From the NCBI RefSeq assembly GCF_006539505.1, contig NZ_BJND01000063.1:1-53139 (forward strand): DNA of 53,139 nt. The letters are read 5' to 3'. The notes below the pieces were generated by a model that saw only the letters and a program-made list of their open reading frames with translations, made no database searches and had not been told where the DNA came from. Positions 42,762-51,325 of this stretch are shown here, one piece after another (positions within the stretch are counted from its first letter, which is position 1; the number at the start of each line of letters is the position of its first letter). The position numbers and the translations under genes are program-made. Origin of the DNA: Streptomyces spinoverrucosus (GTDB lineage Bacteria > Actinomycetota > Actinomycetes > Streptomycetales > Streptomycetaceae).

Positions 42762-43228
42762 GTTCGTCGACTCGAAAGGGACGTGATGGGTAGCCTCTGC
42801 GGTCCGCTCAGCAGGACTGCGTAGGTAACCGCCCGTCCTGTGCGCCGCCGCAGAGCCGTGCCGCGTCTCAGAGGCCGGCCCATGCGATCCGTCTTCGGCC
42901 ACTCTTGGTCTCACTGACGAGCTCCCGATGCCCCAGGAGGGGGTCCCATCCAGGCGGGGCGAGAAGCGGGCCTGGGCATTCGGTTCCGCGCGTCTCTCAG
43001 CCCATTGGCATCTCAGCGATGAGTCCATGCGCAATTGAGGGAAACAGGCGCGCCTGAGCCCGGATACCGCCGTGCGGGGTCTCCAGGCTCCTCCTGCGGA
43101 TGCCCACCCTGGAAGACACCGGCGCACGTGGCTGACCCGCCGTCCGATGCCGCTTACGGGCGGATGCGGGCAGCGGGTCGTGCGCCGCGACTGTCCTTTA
43201 CAGTTCGGGCGTCCGGGCTGTCGCGTGC
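42762..43228. other. Intergenic region with no recognisable gene
   Basis: About 467 bp. A minus-strand frame reads LLGHRELVSETKSGRRRIAW near 42895-42960, vaguely like an integrase fragment, but too short to assign. No other signal is seen. Confidence 0.35.
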
Positions 43229-43780
43229 TCAGACAAGCGTGGTGACGACGTCGACCGGGTTAACGAGGGTGTCGCGGATGGGCGAACGGCTCTCGACGAG
43301 GGAGATCAGCTCTTCGAGCTGCTCGCGGGTGGCATCAGGGGCCTCGATGTGGACGCGAACGCGCAGCTGCTGCACGCCCGGACGGATTGCGGTGTCGATA
43401 CCGAGGAACCCGCGCAGGTCGATGTCGCCTTCGAGCTCCAGCCGGAAGCTCTTGAGCTCGATGCCGCGCGAGGCGGCGTTGGCGGTGAGTGTGACGGTGT
43501 AGCAGCCTGCCAGCGCCTGCAGAACGTACTCCGCGGGCGAGACCGCGGTGTCGGTGCCCAACAGCGCGGTCGGCTCGTCGCTGGTCATCGTGTACTTCGC
43601 CACACGCTGCTCGTCGCGCTCACCGCCCTGCGTCAGGGCGCCGGTCTGCGCCTTGATCCGGAAACCGCCCTGCCACTTACCGTCGACAGCGAAGGTGACC
43701 TGGCCGAGCTTGGGAGTGGCCCGAACGGCGTCGATGGTCTCCTGCAGAGCCTTTACGTCGATCTCGTTGACTACGGACAT
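43229..43780 (-). CDS. OsmC family peroxide/organic hydroperoxide reductase-like protein
   Basis: 183 residues from ATG 43780 with GGAGGA 9 bp ahead. OsmC/Ohr fold: VDGKWQGGFRIKAQTG, TALLGTDTAVSPAEYVLQAL, AGCYTVTLTANAASRGIEL with the conserved first Cys in AGCY. The second catalytic Cys of Ohr is replaced (SRSPIRDTL, Ser for the usual Cys-Pro), so thiol peroxidase activity may be altered. Divergent from an Lrp regulator. Confidence 0.88.
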   Translation of the reverse strand: MSVVNEIDVKALQETIDAVRATPKLGQVTFAVDGKWQGGFRIKAQTGALTQGGERDEQRVAKYTMTSDEPTALLGTDTAVSPAEYVLQALAGCYTVTLTANAASRGIELKSFRLELEGDIDLRGFLGIDTAIRPGVQQLRVRVHIEAPDATREQLEELISLVESRSPIRDTLVNPVDVVTTLV

Positions 43781-43950
43781 CAGTACTGGTTCCTCCGATT
43801 GGCGTGGGGCGGTCAGGGTGAGCGATGGCAGCGGCCATCGGACCGCCACTCAGGACTGAGAAATGTGTCGCGGCGCGGCGCACACTTCGCCCCTGAAGAA
43901 GCAGTCGACCGCGCTAACTCTCTAAGACGAGGCTAGGCGGGATCGACCGC

Positions 43951-43997
43951 TATATTTTTGCCACCTTTGCTAGCAGCCGGATAGATTGGGGAGAGAG
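43951..43997 (+). promoter_or_regulatory. Promoter and ribosome binding site of the Lrp-type gene
   Basis: TATATT at 43951-43956 is a good -10 in an AT-rich patch; GGGGAGAG at 43988-43995 is the ribosome binding site favouring TTG 43998 as start. Confidence 0.45.
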
Positions 43998-44456
43998 TTG
44001 CCCATTGACCGGGTGGATCGCGAAATTCTTGCGGAGCTACAGAAGGACGGTCGCCAGACGATCACGGAACTGTCGGAGAAGGTCCGGCTGAGCATCTCGC
44101 GTTGCCAGCGGCGGCTGCGCGAGCTCGAGCGCGCAGGCGTGATTCGCGGATACAAGGCAGTGCTGGATCCGGAGGCGATGGGACTCGGCTTCGAAGCGCT
44201 GGTCTTCGTGACGCTGCAGCGGGAGGATCAGTCGACGCTGGCGGCCTTCGACGAGGCCGTCGCCGCAATTCCCAACGTTCTGCAGGCACAACGCCTTTTC
44301 GGCGATCCCGATTGCCTCCTGCACGTCGTGGCCGTCGACCTCGCCGACTACCGGAAGCTCTACGAAGGGCAACTGACCAGGCTGCCAGGTGTACAGAAAC
44401 TGACCTCCACCATCGTCATGAAACACATCGTCGAGGCGCGCCCACTCCCCACCTGA
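43998..44456 (+). CDS. Lrp/AsnC family transcriptional regulator
   Basis: 152 residues from TTG 43998. N-terminal HTH: DRVDREILAELQKDGRQTIT, ELSEKVRLSISRCQRRLRE, LERAGVIRGYKAVLDPEAMG. C-terminal RAM ligand domain: EALVFVTLQREDQSTLAAFD, VLQAQRLFGDPDCLLHVVAV, LTRLPGVQKLTST. Full length for the family. It is divergent from osmC and probably controls it, perhaps with an amino acid as effector. Confidence 0.9.
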   Translation: MPIDRVDREILAELQKDGRQTITELSEKVRLSISRCQRRLRELERAGVIRGYKAVLDPEAMGLGFEALVFVTLQREDQSTLAAFDEAVAAIPNVLQAQRLFGDPDCLLHVVAVDLADYRKLYEGQLTRLPGVQKLTSTIVMKHIVEARPLPT

Positions 44457-44548
44457 GACGACGCCCCGCCACCCCGCTCGGCACTGGGCCCAATGCCGGC
44501 ACGAGCGGCCCTGGTGGTGTCGCCGCTGACGCCGGTGGACGACCTGCG

Positions 44549-44868
44549 TCAGCGGCGGTTGCCCCCTGCGGCGCGGGGGTCAGGTCGCGGGTCGTGTACC
44601 AGTTGCAAGGTTTCGTCGAAGCGCTTGGTGGCACGGAGCCGGGCGGCGTACGCGGGTCAACCGCGGTCGCCGGTGATGGCGAAGTCGATCCAGGCAATGT
44701 GCATGGTGTCGGCGAGTGCTCCGAGGGCACGGGGCCGATCAGGCCGGTGAAGCGCAGGATGTCGAAGACGAAGGCGAGTTCCCCCGCGCGGCGGGCGCCG
44801 AGTCGGCCATCAAAGGTGGGCGACTGCAGAGCGCCCAGACGCTTCTCCACCACGGAGGTGACACACAT
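44549..44868 (-). pseudogene. Carboxylesterase (type B) C-terminal remnant
   Basis: Minus strand. SPTFDGRLGARRAGELAFVF, then after a frameshift ADTMHIAWIDFAITGDRG, then a stop (TGA at 44659-44657, where the family has Trp), then PAYAARLRATKRFDETLQLV and HDPRP. This is the conserved end of type B carboxylesterases, which normally run about 500 residues. The N terminus and catalytic Ser-Glu-His are missing or broken. Non-functional. Confidence 0.6.
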
Positions 44869-44978
44869 TCCATGCGCGGGCGACCTCGACCGGCTGCGGC
44901 CCGCATCAGGCGGTGCCGCCCTCGGTGACCTTCACGGCTGCGGCGGCGTAGCGCCGACGGACGGTTTCGCGCAGGTAC

Positions 44979-45000
44979 TTCAACATAGAGGTATGTCGAA
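44979..45000. promoter_or_regulatory. ArsR operator overlapping the arsR start
   Basis: TTCAACATA (44979-44987) and TATGTCGAA (44992-45000) are an inverted repeat with one mismatch and a 4-bp spacer. It covers ATG 44993, so repression and translation initiation overlap. Confidence 0.65.
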
Positions 45001-45274
45001 ACAGCAGCTTGAGGTGATCGGCCAGGATGCCGCCCGCTGCCCGGGACCCTCGTCCGCTCCGCTGGACGAGGGCCAGGCGGCCGAGCTGGCGAAGGTGTTC
45101 AAGGCTCTCGGTGACCCGCTCCGGCTCTCCCACCACCTCAAGCTCCTGCGCCAGGCCGGTCTCATCGACTGCGAGCGCCGTGGCACGTGGGTGTACTACT
45201 GGGTGCTGCCGGCGGCTCTCGACCGGCTCGCCGTGTTCCTGAAGACGCCGACTGCGGTCGAGGCGCTCACGTGA
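44993..45274 (+). CDS. arsR: ArsR family regulator with an internal in-frame deletion
   Basis: 93 residues from ATG 44993. N terminus AELAKVFKALGDPLRL joins directly to SHHLKLLRQAGLIDCERRGT and WVYYWVLPAAL. Normal actinobacterial ArsR has about 33 residues between these blocks, holding the metal-binding ELCVCDL cysteines and the start of the recognition helix. The deletion keeps frame, so a protein is made, but it should neither sense arsenite nor bind DNA normally. The operator upstream is intact. Stop overlaps the channel gene by 4 bp. Confidence 0.8.
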   Translation: MSKQQLEVIGQDAARCPGPSSAPLDEGQAAELAKVFKALGDPLRLSHHLKLLRQAGLIDCERRGTWVYYWVLPAALDRLAVFLKTPTAVEALT

Positions 45275-45676
45275 GCGCCTCCCTGGGGCGCCGTGCCCTG
45301 GCCGAGGCCGTCGGCTCGGCGGCGCTGGTCGCGGTGGTGGTCGGCTCCGGCATCCAGGCCACCGAACTGTCCGGGACGTCGGCGTCCAATTGCTCGCCAA
45401 CTCGCTGGCCACAGTGTTCGGCCTGGGCGTGCTCATCGTGCTGCTCGGGCCTGTCTCCGGCGCTCACCTCAACCCTGTCGTCACGCTTGCCGCCTGGCTA
45501 ACTGGCCGTCGCGCAGGCGACGGGCTCACGGCGCGGGACGTGGGGGCGTATGTCCCTGCCCAGATCGCTGGTGCGGCAGCGGGTGCCGTCCTGGCCGACG
45601 CCATGTTCGGCAAGCCGCTGGTGAGGACCACATCCGCGGCCTGCTCGCCGACCTCGGCGTGGAGCCGCGCCTATAG
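45271..45676 (+). pseudogene. MIP/aquaporin-type arsenic channel, frameshifted, fused to an arsC-like tail
   Basis: GTG 45271 begins LGRRALAEAVGSAALVAVVV, then a frameshift near 45380 moves to QLLANSLATVFGLGVLIV, GPVSGAHLNPVVTLAAWL (first NPA-type motif) and MFGKPLV. At about 45625 homology ends; the last codons in another frame, DHIRGLLADLGVEPRL, look like the C terminus of an arsenate reductase ArsC. The second half of the channel with the second NPA motif, and most of arsC, are missing. A broken ars operon. Confidence 0.7.
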
Positions 45677-45836
45677 CGGCCGCCTGGGCATCGTCAATCA
45701 CGAACGCATCGGCTTCTGCAATGGCGGACGCCTGTCTGTGAACTGCCGCTTCGCATACGCGACTTCGCGAGCCAAGCACGCGGCGGTGACGCGGGCCACA
45801 CATAATGCGTCTCCGATTTGAGACGTTCGGGCCAAT

Positions 45837-45908
45837 TGGTCTAGACAACAAACAAACCCCAGGCCACTGGCCTGGGGTTTCATCATGGAGCGGGTGACGA
45901 GAATCGAA
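45837..45908. repeat. About 70-bp direct repeat, copy 1 (terminator plus tRNA 3' end)
   Basis: Aligns with 48905-48975 at roughly 85% identity: TTGG-CTA-ACAA, the CCCCAGG hairpin, then ATGGAGCGGGTGACGAGAA. Both copies combine a tRNA 3' end with its terminator. Confidence 0.6.
45854..45880. terminator. Perfect hairpin terminator
   Basis: AAACCCCAGGCCA (45854-45866) and TGGCCTGGGGTTT (45868-45880), 13-bp arms ending in T3, directly 3' of the tRNA-Gly fragment on the minus strand. Confidence 0.8.
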
Positions 45909-45931
45909 CTCGCGCTCTCAGCTTGGGAAGC
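45886..45931 (-). other. Partial tRNA-Gly(CCC) 3' half, probable attachment site (copy 2)
   Basis: 46 bp that on the minus strand read from the anticodon loop (TTCCCAA, anticodon CCC) through the T-arm to an encoded CCA. The 5' half that should follow at 45932-45965 is absent; the sequence there cannot form D-arm or acceptor. This is the form left by integration or excision at a tRNA gene. Confidence 0.75.
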
Positions 45932-45939
45932 GACGGCGC

Positions 45940-46517
45940 TTGAGCAAGCTCTAGGGCTCTGACCAGCGTAGACGCCTGATCCATGGAGTGGTCGGATGGG
46001 CCTGGATGCGCCGCTGTTGACCGCTGTTTACCGCCCTTACGGGCACGCTATGGGCACGCAGCTCCAGGGAGGGACGCTCGGCATGCCCCGTAGCCCCGCA
46101 GGCTCGCGAGGAGGGCTGCGCCAGGGTGCGCGGCGATGCGGCATTGCGGCAGCACATGTATGGCCTGGTGCGCGGCGTCACATCCGGGATCTCAGCACCA
46201 TATCCGGACTTCCTTGGATGGAGGTCTACGGCAGAGAGAACGCCGAGGAGCCCGACGGGCAAACGCAGCCCCCGGACCGAACCGCCCAACGTCCGTCATC
46301 GGGTGCCGCAACCCCATCGCCGCCGATGGTGACGTGCGCCACCTCGACCCCGACCCCCAGCGGCCCAGCTGAACCGGCACCAGCGGTTTCGGCGAGGGCA
46401 ACCGCAGGTCGGTCGGCTACGGTGGCCTGTCACTGCCACCACGGAACGCGAGGCCGACGTGCTATTCGGCTCAGCAGCGGCCCCCGCATGCCGGGTGCGG
46501 CGTCTGACTGCCTGGGC
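45940..46517. other. Region right of the tRNA fragment, no gene assigned
   Basis: About 580 bp. Contains TTACGGGCACGCTATGGGCAC (about 46034-46055), similar to motifs near 22940 and 48870. Frames are low-complexity. Confidence 0.35.
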
Positions 46518-47010
46518 CTACGCCTGCTGGGGCGTGGGGGTGTGGGCGAGTCGAGCGCGCAGGCGGGCCGCGTCCTGGCCGGGCGGGAGGCCGTAGGTGC
46601 TGCGGTACTCGCGGCTGAACTGGGTGGCGCTCGTGTATCCGACCGCCTGTGCGATCCGGGCCGCGGTGGCGCCGCCCGCGACCAGGCGCCGCTGTGCCTC
46701 CTGCAGGCGCAGGTGTTTCTGGTACTTGAGCGGGCCCATGCCGGTGGCCGCTTTGAAGTGCCGGTGCAGGCTGGCGGGGCTCATGTGTGCCACGGCGGCG
46801 ATCTCGTCGATTCTGAGCGGCTCGGTGTAGCGGGCGCAGATCCATCGGGCCACCTCGCGCATCCGGGCCGTGGTCGAGTCGTCCAGTGACCACTGGCGCA
46901 GGACGGGGCCGAGGGAGCTGCGCAGCAGCCGGTAGAGGATCTCGCTCTCGACGCGGGTGGCGAGGGGGCGGATGTCGTCGGGGGGTCGAGGAGCTGGACT
47001 CGACCTGGGC
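46518..47010 (-). pseudogene. AraC-type regulator, C-terminal DNA-binding domain remnant
   Basis: Homology runs from DDIRPLATRVESEILYRLL through the two HTHs (YTEPLRIDEIAAVAHMSPAS, HRHFKAATGMGPLKYQKHLR, TAARIAQAVGYTSATQFSRE, YRSTYGLPPGQD). The preceding cupin-like AraC_N domain, normally about 150 residues, is absent; its last residues (LLD) are in another frame at about 47000. It may still yield a DNA-binding fragment if an internal start is used. Confidence 0.7.
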
Positions 47011-47399
47011 CTTGACCGTGGTTCTCCGCCTCTAAGCACGCCATGGGCACGGCCTGCGGGAAAGCCCGCCATTCGGACACCGAGAAGGACCCGACAGCCC
47101 AGGTACCAGGGGCCTGGTCAGCAGGAGGTGTCCGAACAGTAGGCACCACCCGGGCGCCGTATGAGGAGAGTGCCGGGGAACGGGGAGGCGGAGGGCGCGA
47201 CGGAAAGCGGAGCGGAGGTAAATGGGTGGCGGAGTGTGGTCTATTTCAACAACCCCTGTCCCGGTAGCCTCACCTGTGGCCAGTAGCGCACCAATCCCCC
47301 CACCCCCCAGGTGTGCGTGCCGGTGTGGACGACACCCCCCTATCTCTGCCTCTGGCAGCCGGGTGACCTCCCCCGTTCGCCGCCTCTAGGAGGATCACG
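47011..47399. other. Intergenic region before the sugar dehydrogenase
   Basis: About 390 bp with no gene-like frame. A GA-rich stretch (47160-47230) and C-rich run (47290-47310) are visible; an AGGAGG ribosome binding site lies at 47388-47393. Confidence 0.4.
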
Positions 47400-48536
47400 G
47401 TGAAAGTTCGCACCAGAAGCTCGGCGATCATCGGCACCCTCTGCCTCGTCGCTTCCCTCGCCTTGACCACGGCGTCCGCCGACGAGCTCAGCGCCCCACG
47501 CCAGGCAGCGAAGGTCGTGCTCAAGAAAGTGGCCACGGCCCAGAATCCAACCGCCGGCGCCGCCGGTCCCGGTGGCACGGTCTGGATAGCCGAACGCGCA
47601 GGCAAGGTAAGGGTCTTGGACGATGAGGGGCTCGGCGAGCCCGTCCTCGACATATCCAGCGAGACCACCACCAACGGTGAACGCGGCCTGCTGGGCGTCG
47701 CGTTCGACAAGGAGTTCGCGCACTTCTACATCTCGTTCACGAACCTCCAAGGCACCAGCACCGTGGACGAGTTCGCGGTGCGGGACGGAAGGATCCAGCC
47801 GGACACCCGGCGCACCGTCCTCACCCAGACACAGCCCTACGCGAACCACAACGGCGGCGACATCGCGTTCGGCCCCGACGGCTACCTCTACATCGCGCTC
47901 GGCGACGGCGGCTCGGGCGGCGACCCGCACGGCAACGGGCAGAACCTCGACACGCTGCTCGGCAAGCTACTGCGGATCGACCCGAGCGGCGGCAAGCCGT
48001 ACGCGATCCCGCCGGACAACCCGTTCGTGGACGACCCGAACGCGAAGGACGAGATCTGGGCATACGGGCTGCGCAATCCGTGGCGGTTCTCCTTCGACGC
48101 GGGCACGGGCGACCTGCTGATCGGGGACGTCGGCCAGAGCGCCTGGGAGGAGATCGACTGGGCCCCGGCAGCCAGCAAGGGCGGCGAGAACTACGGCTGG
48201 TCCCAGATGGAGGGCAACCATCCCTTCCGGGGCGGCACGGAACCCGCGAACCACGTACCGCCGATCCACGAGTACGACCGCAGCGGGCTGGGCTGCTCGG
48301 TGACCGGCGGATACGTCTACCGAGGCGAGGCGATCCCGGATCTCAAGGGTCAGTACGTGTTCAGCGACTACTGCGACGGCACCATCCGTGCTCTGCAGAT
48401 GGAGAACGGCGAGGTGACCGGCGTGAGCGACCTCGGAGTCGACGGCGGCCGGGTCGTCTCGTTCGTGCAGGGAGGCAAGGGCGAGCTGTACGTGCTCGAC
48501 CTGCGTGGCAGCGTCTCCCGCATCGACCCGGCGTAA
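47400..48536 (+). CDS. Secreted PQQ-dependent sugar dehydrogenase (GSDH/sorbosone type)
   Basis: 378 residues from GTG 47400 with AGGAGG 7 bp ahead. Sec signal peptide (KVRTRSSAIIGTLCLVASLA, cleavage near ASA-DE). Six-bladed GSDH propeller: ERGLLGVAFDKEF, NHNGGDIAFGPDGYLYIALG, GDGGSGGDPHGNGQNLDTLL, GKLLRIDPSG, WAYGLRNPWRFSFDAGTG, IGDVGQSAWEEIDW, GGYVYRG, YVFSDYCDGTIRAL. The family oxidises aldoses using PQQ outside the membrane. Stand-alone gene. Confidence 0.9.
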   Translation: MKVRTRSSAIIGTLCLVASLALTTASADELSAPRQAAKVVLKKVATAQNPTAGAAGPGGTVWIAERAGKVRVLDDEGLGEPVLDISSETTTNGERGLLGVAFDKEFAHFYISFTNLQGTSTVDEFAVRDGRIQPDTRRTVLTQTQPYANHNGGDIAFGPDGYLYIALGDGGSGGDPHGNGQNLDTLLGKLLRIDPSGGKPYAIPPDNPFVDDPNAKDEIWAYGLRNPWRFSFDAGTGDLLIGDVGQSAWEEIDWAPAASKGGENYGWSQMEGNHPFRGGTEPANHVPPIHEYDRSGLGCSVTGGYVYRGEAIPDLKGQYVFSDYCDGTIRALQMENGEVTGVSDLGVDGGRVVSFVQGGKGELYVLDLRGSVSRIDPA

Positions 48537-48904
48537 CGACCACTGGATGTGGAAGCCGCCGAGTAGCGAGTGTCACCCAGGTCGGCTGGATCACCTCCGG
48601 CATCTCCGGCCCGCCTGAGACCAGCCCGCCGCCCCGGCCCGAGAACCTCGACCTCCTTCGGGTGCAGGACCTCGGGTCGGGGCTCTCCGGGCTCGGCCCG
48701 GAACCGGCGGCAGGCCGGCTGGCCCTTTCGTGGAAGCACCGTCAGATCCCCTCAGTCGGCGGGTACGCGCGAGACTTGGCTCAGGACTTCGGCCGGCGAG
48801 TGATGGCGCCAGACCCGGCCGATCTCTTGGGGAGTTTGCACGGTGTCCCCTTCAGTGGCCTTCGTCCTGCCTTTAGGGCACGCAGAGGGCACGCCACCCC
48901 CAAA
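48537..48904. other. Gap after the sugar dehydrogenase
   Basis: About 370 bp. Weak coding bias on the minus strand (RRAGDAGGDPADLGDTRYSA) but no family. TTTAGGGCACGCAGAGGGCAC at about 48871-48891 repeats a motif near 22940. Confidence 0.35.
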
Positions 48905-48975
48905 TTGGACTAAACAAGCAACCAACCCCAGGCCGCTGACCTGGGGTTCATTATGGAGCGGGTGACGAGAACGAA
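48905..48975. repeat. About 70-bp direct repeat, copy 2, with degenerate tRNA-Gly 3' end
   Basis: Contains hairpin AACCCCAGG (48924-48932)/CCTGGGGTT (48940-48948), then TGGAGCGGGTGACGAGAA (48954-48971) matching the tRNA 3' end, after which one T is missing and the match decays. It lies 3.07 kb from copy 1 in the same orientation. Confidence 0.6.
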
Positions 48976-48989
48976 TCGTCCGCCGGTGG

Positions 48990-49733
48990 TCAGTGATGCT
49001 GGTGATCGCCGGGTGTCTCGGCCATCGGGTTCCATTCCGTGACGCCTGTGACGTCCGTCGCCCGTAGTGCCTGGAGGTAAGCGGGAATCCGACTCGTCTT
49101 GACGCTGCCGTGGTGGCAGGCGAGGGTCTGCGGGTGCACGGCCTCGATCTTGTCAAGGGCATGGTCGAGGTGGGCCCGTGAGGGGAAGATGCCGACGCTG
49201 CGGTACATGTCGATCATGTAGTCGCTCTGATCGGCGTCCGTGGTCGCTCGCCCGCTGTCCGGTCCGATGAACACGTCCGAGCAGAAGACCGTGTGTGTGG
49301 TCGCGTCCCAGGGAAGCATCGACTCCCAGGTGTGGACGTACGGAGTGATCAGGAACCGTAGGCGGTGGGTGCCGAGGTCGAGCTCACCGCTGCCGTCGAC
49401 CGCCAGCGGATCGCGGTCCGCGAGATCGCCGTTGACGCCCGCGCCGATGGGACTGCACACCGGCAGGGCGTGCGGTGCCCGGTGCAAGTAGAGATGGAGC
49501 GCCCCGGACTCGTCGCCCTCGAAGTGCGGCACGACCAGGTACCGGAGGCTCGCCGGGTCGATCAGCTGTGACACCGCGCGGTAGGTCTCGTCGAACGCCC
49601 GGCGGAAGCCCGTCTCGACGAGCGTAGGAGCCTCGTCGCGGATCAGGAAGAAACTGGTGGTGAAGTCCAGTTCCGGATCGGTCATCACGTTGATGCGGAA
49701 GATGTCCGCTGCTACCTCGTCGACGGCAGCCAT
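48990..49733 (-). CDS. MBL-fold metallo-hydrolase (flavodiiron ODP-like)
   Basis: 247 residues from ATG 49733 (GGAGG 6 bp ahead). Metallo-beta-lactamase fold related to oxygen-binding di-iron proteins: TSFFLIRDEAPTLVETGF, LVVPHFEGDESGAL in the HxExD form, THRLRFLITPYVHTW, TVFCSDVFIGPD, ACHHGSVKTSRIP. Lacks the flavodoxin domain of full flavodiiron proteins. Divergent, by 290 bp, from the kinase gene. Role unknown. Confidence 0.85.
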   Translation of the reverse strand: MAAVDEVAADIFRINVMTDPELDFTTSFFLIRDEAPTLVETGFRRAFDETYRAVSQLIDPASLRYLVVPHFEGDESGALHLYLHRAPHALPVCSPIGAGVNGDLADRDPLAVDGSGELDLGTHRLRFLITPYVHTWESMLPWDATTHTVFCSDVFIGPDSGRATTDADQSDYMIDMYRSVGIFPSRAHLDHALDKIEAVHPQTLACHHGSVKTSRIPAYLQALRATDVTGVTEWNPMAETPGDHQHH

Positions 49734-50023
49734 CACGTCCTCCCTGCGGTGAAGGCGGTGATCCGCCCCGACACCGCCCACGTGGTGAGGCGTCTTCCTC
49801 ATGAAAGACCTCTCTGCCAGAGAAGGTCGTCCAGAACGGCAGTGCAACCCACCCTCGGACTTTCCCGCCTCCACCGATTCCGGCATCACCGACTTCGGAC
49901 CCCTTGCACCTGTGACACGGTGCGGTCTGTGCGCGCTGAGCAGAGTGCGGTGCGTTGCTCTCGCTGCTCAGCGATCCAGCGGACGGGGAGCACCGCGGTC
50001 AACGGTGGCGAGGGACGAGGTAC

Positions 50024-51283
50024 GTGGTGCTGGTCGCGGACCGATACCGGCTGGACGAAACCATCGGCCGGGGCGGCATGGGCGAGGTCTGGCGTGCCAC
50101 CGACGAGTTGCTGGGCCGGACCGTGGCCGTCAAGCTGCTCGCCGCCGAGGCGGACGACACCACGACGCAGCGCTTCCGCCGAGAGGCGGAGATCGCCGCC
50201 CGGCTCAACCACCCACATGTGGTGGCGCTGTACGACGCCGGATCCCACCAGGGCCGTCCTTACCTGGTGATGGAGTACGTCGAAGGCCGCAGCCTGGCTC
50301 AGGAGCTGTCCGCCCGGGGCGGGCTGGCCCCCGAGTGGGTCGCCGACCTCGCGGCGCAGATCGCGGCGGGCCTGTCCGCCGCGCACCAGCAGGGCGTCAT
50401 CCACCGGGACGTCAAGCCCGGCAACCTGCTGCTGTCGGCCGATGGCACCGTGAAGATCGCCGATTTCGGGATCGCCCGGATCGCCGACGAGGCCTCGGTC
50501 TCCCTGACGGCCACCGGGCAGCTGATGGGTACCAGCACCTACCTGGCCCCCGAGCGAGCCCTGGGACGACCGGCCGGTCCCGCGTCCGACGTCTACGCCC
50601 TCGGCTGCGTCCTGTACGAGCTTCTCACCGGCCACCCGCCCTTCCAGGGGGACACCGCCGCAGCCGTCGTGCACCAGCACATCTCCGCCACACCCGCCCG
50701 GCCCGGGCAGCTGCGGTCCGGACTGCCCGGCAGTCTGGAGGACTACCTGCTGCGGCTGCTCGCGAAGGAACCGGGCCACCGGCCCACCGCCGAACGCGTC
50801 AGCGACTGGTTCGCCGCCTGGAGGGACAGCCGGACCGCCCCGTCGCCGGCGCCGGGCGCCGTGATGCCCACGGCTCAGCTGCCCGGCGCCGCTGTGACCT
50901 CGTCGGCACCGCTCGCCCGGCGGCGCTCCACGGTGCTTCTCGGCATCGCCGGGGTGGTCATCTTCGGCGCCTCGTTCCTGGTCGGCACGACCCTGATCAA
51001 CGAGGCGAGCGCCCCGCCCGGGAAGTCCCGTCCCTCCCCGTCGAGCACCACATCGGCGACCTCGGCGGTCACGGAACCGTCGGTCGACGAGCAGACCACG
51101 GCTGCCACTACCGGCTCCGCGCCCCCGGAACCATCCGCCCTCCCGACGCCGCAGCAGACCACGCCTCCGCCCCCGATCCCGACGGTCAGCCCGACGACCC
51201 CGTCCGGCAGTTCCTCGCCGTCCACGACCTCACCGCCCAAGCCCGGCAAGAAGAAGAGCGACAAGCCCAAGCGAGAGGGCTGA
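50024..51283 (+). CDS. Membrane-anchored Ser/Thr protein kinase (PknB/Hanks type)
   Basis: 419 residues from GTG 50024 (GAGGGA about 8 bp ahead). Kinase domain 8-270: GRGGMGEVW, AVKLL (Lys37), VIHRDVKPGN (Asp129), IADFGIA (147-149), YLAPERAL, SDVYALGCVLYELLTGHPPF. Then a Pro/Ala juxtamembrane stretch, one TM helix (TVLLGIAGVVIFGASFLVG) near 305-325, and a short Ser/Thr/Pro-rich external tail with Lys-rich end. No PASTA repeats, so it likely does not sense peptidoglycan. Targets unknown. Confidence 0.92.
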   Translation: MVLVADRYRLDETIGRGGMGEVWRATDELLGRTVAVKLLAAEADDTTTQRFRREAEIAARLNHPHVVALYDAGSHQGRPYLVMEYVEGRSLAQELSARGGLAPEWVADLAAQIAAGLSAAHQQGVIHRDVKPGNLLLSADGTVKIADFGIARIADEASVSLTATGQLMGTSTYLAPERALGRPAGPASDVYALGCVLYELLTGHPPFQGDTAAAVVHQHISATPARPGQLRSGLPGSLEDYLLRLLAKEPGHRPTAERVSDWFAAWRDSRTAPSPAPGAVMPTAQLPGAAVTSSAPLARRRSTVLLGIAGVVIFGASFLVGTTLINEASAPPGKSRPSPSSTTSATSAVTEPSVDEQTTAATTGSAPPEPSALPTPQQTTPPPPIPTVSPTTPSGSSSPSTTSPPKPGKKKSDKPKREG

Positions 51284-51325
51284 CCACGGCACCAGCGTCG
51301 GCCGTGGCCCGGGGCGATGACACGG

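Noticed and set aside
42880..42970. Possible integrase fragment (ELVSETKSGRRRI on the minus strand)
   Set aside because: Too short and no neighbouring homology; could be chance in high-GC DNA.
45886..45960. Intact tRNA-Gly gene
   Set aside because: Only the 3' half is present; no D-arm or 5' acceptor strand can be formed.
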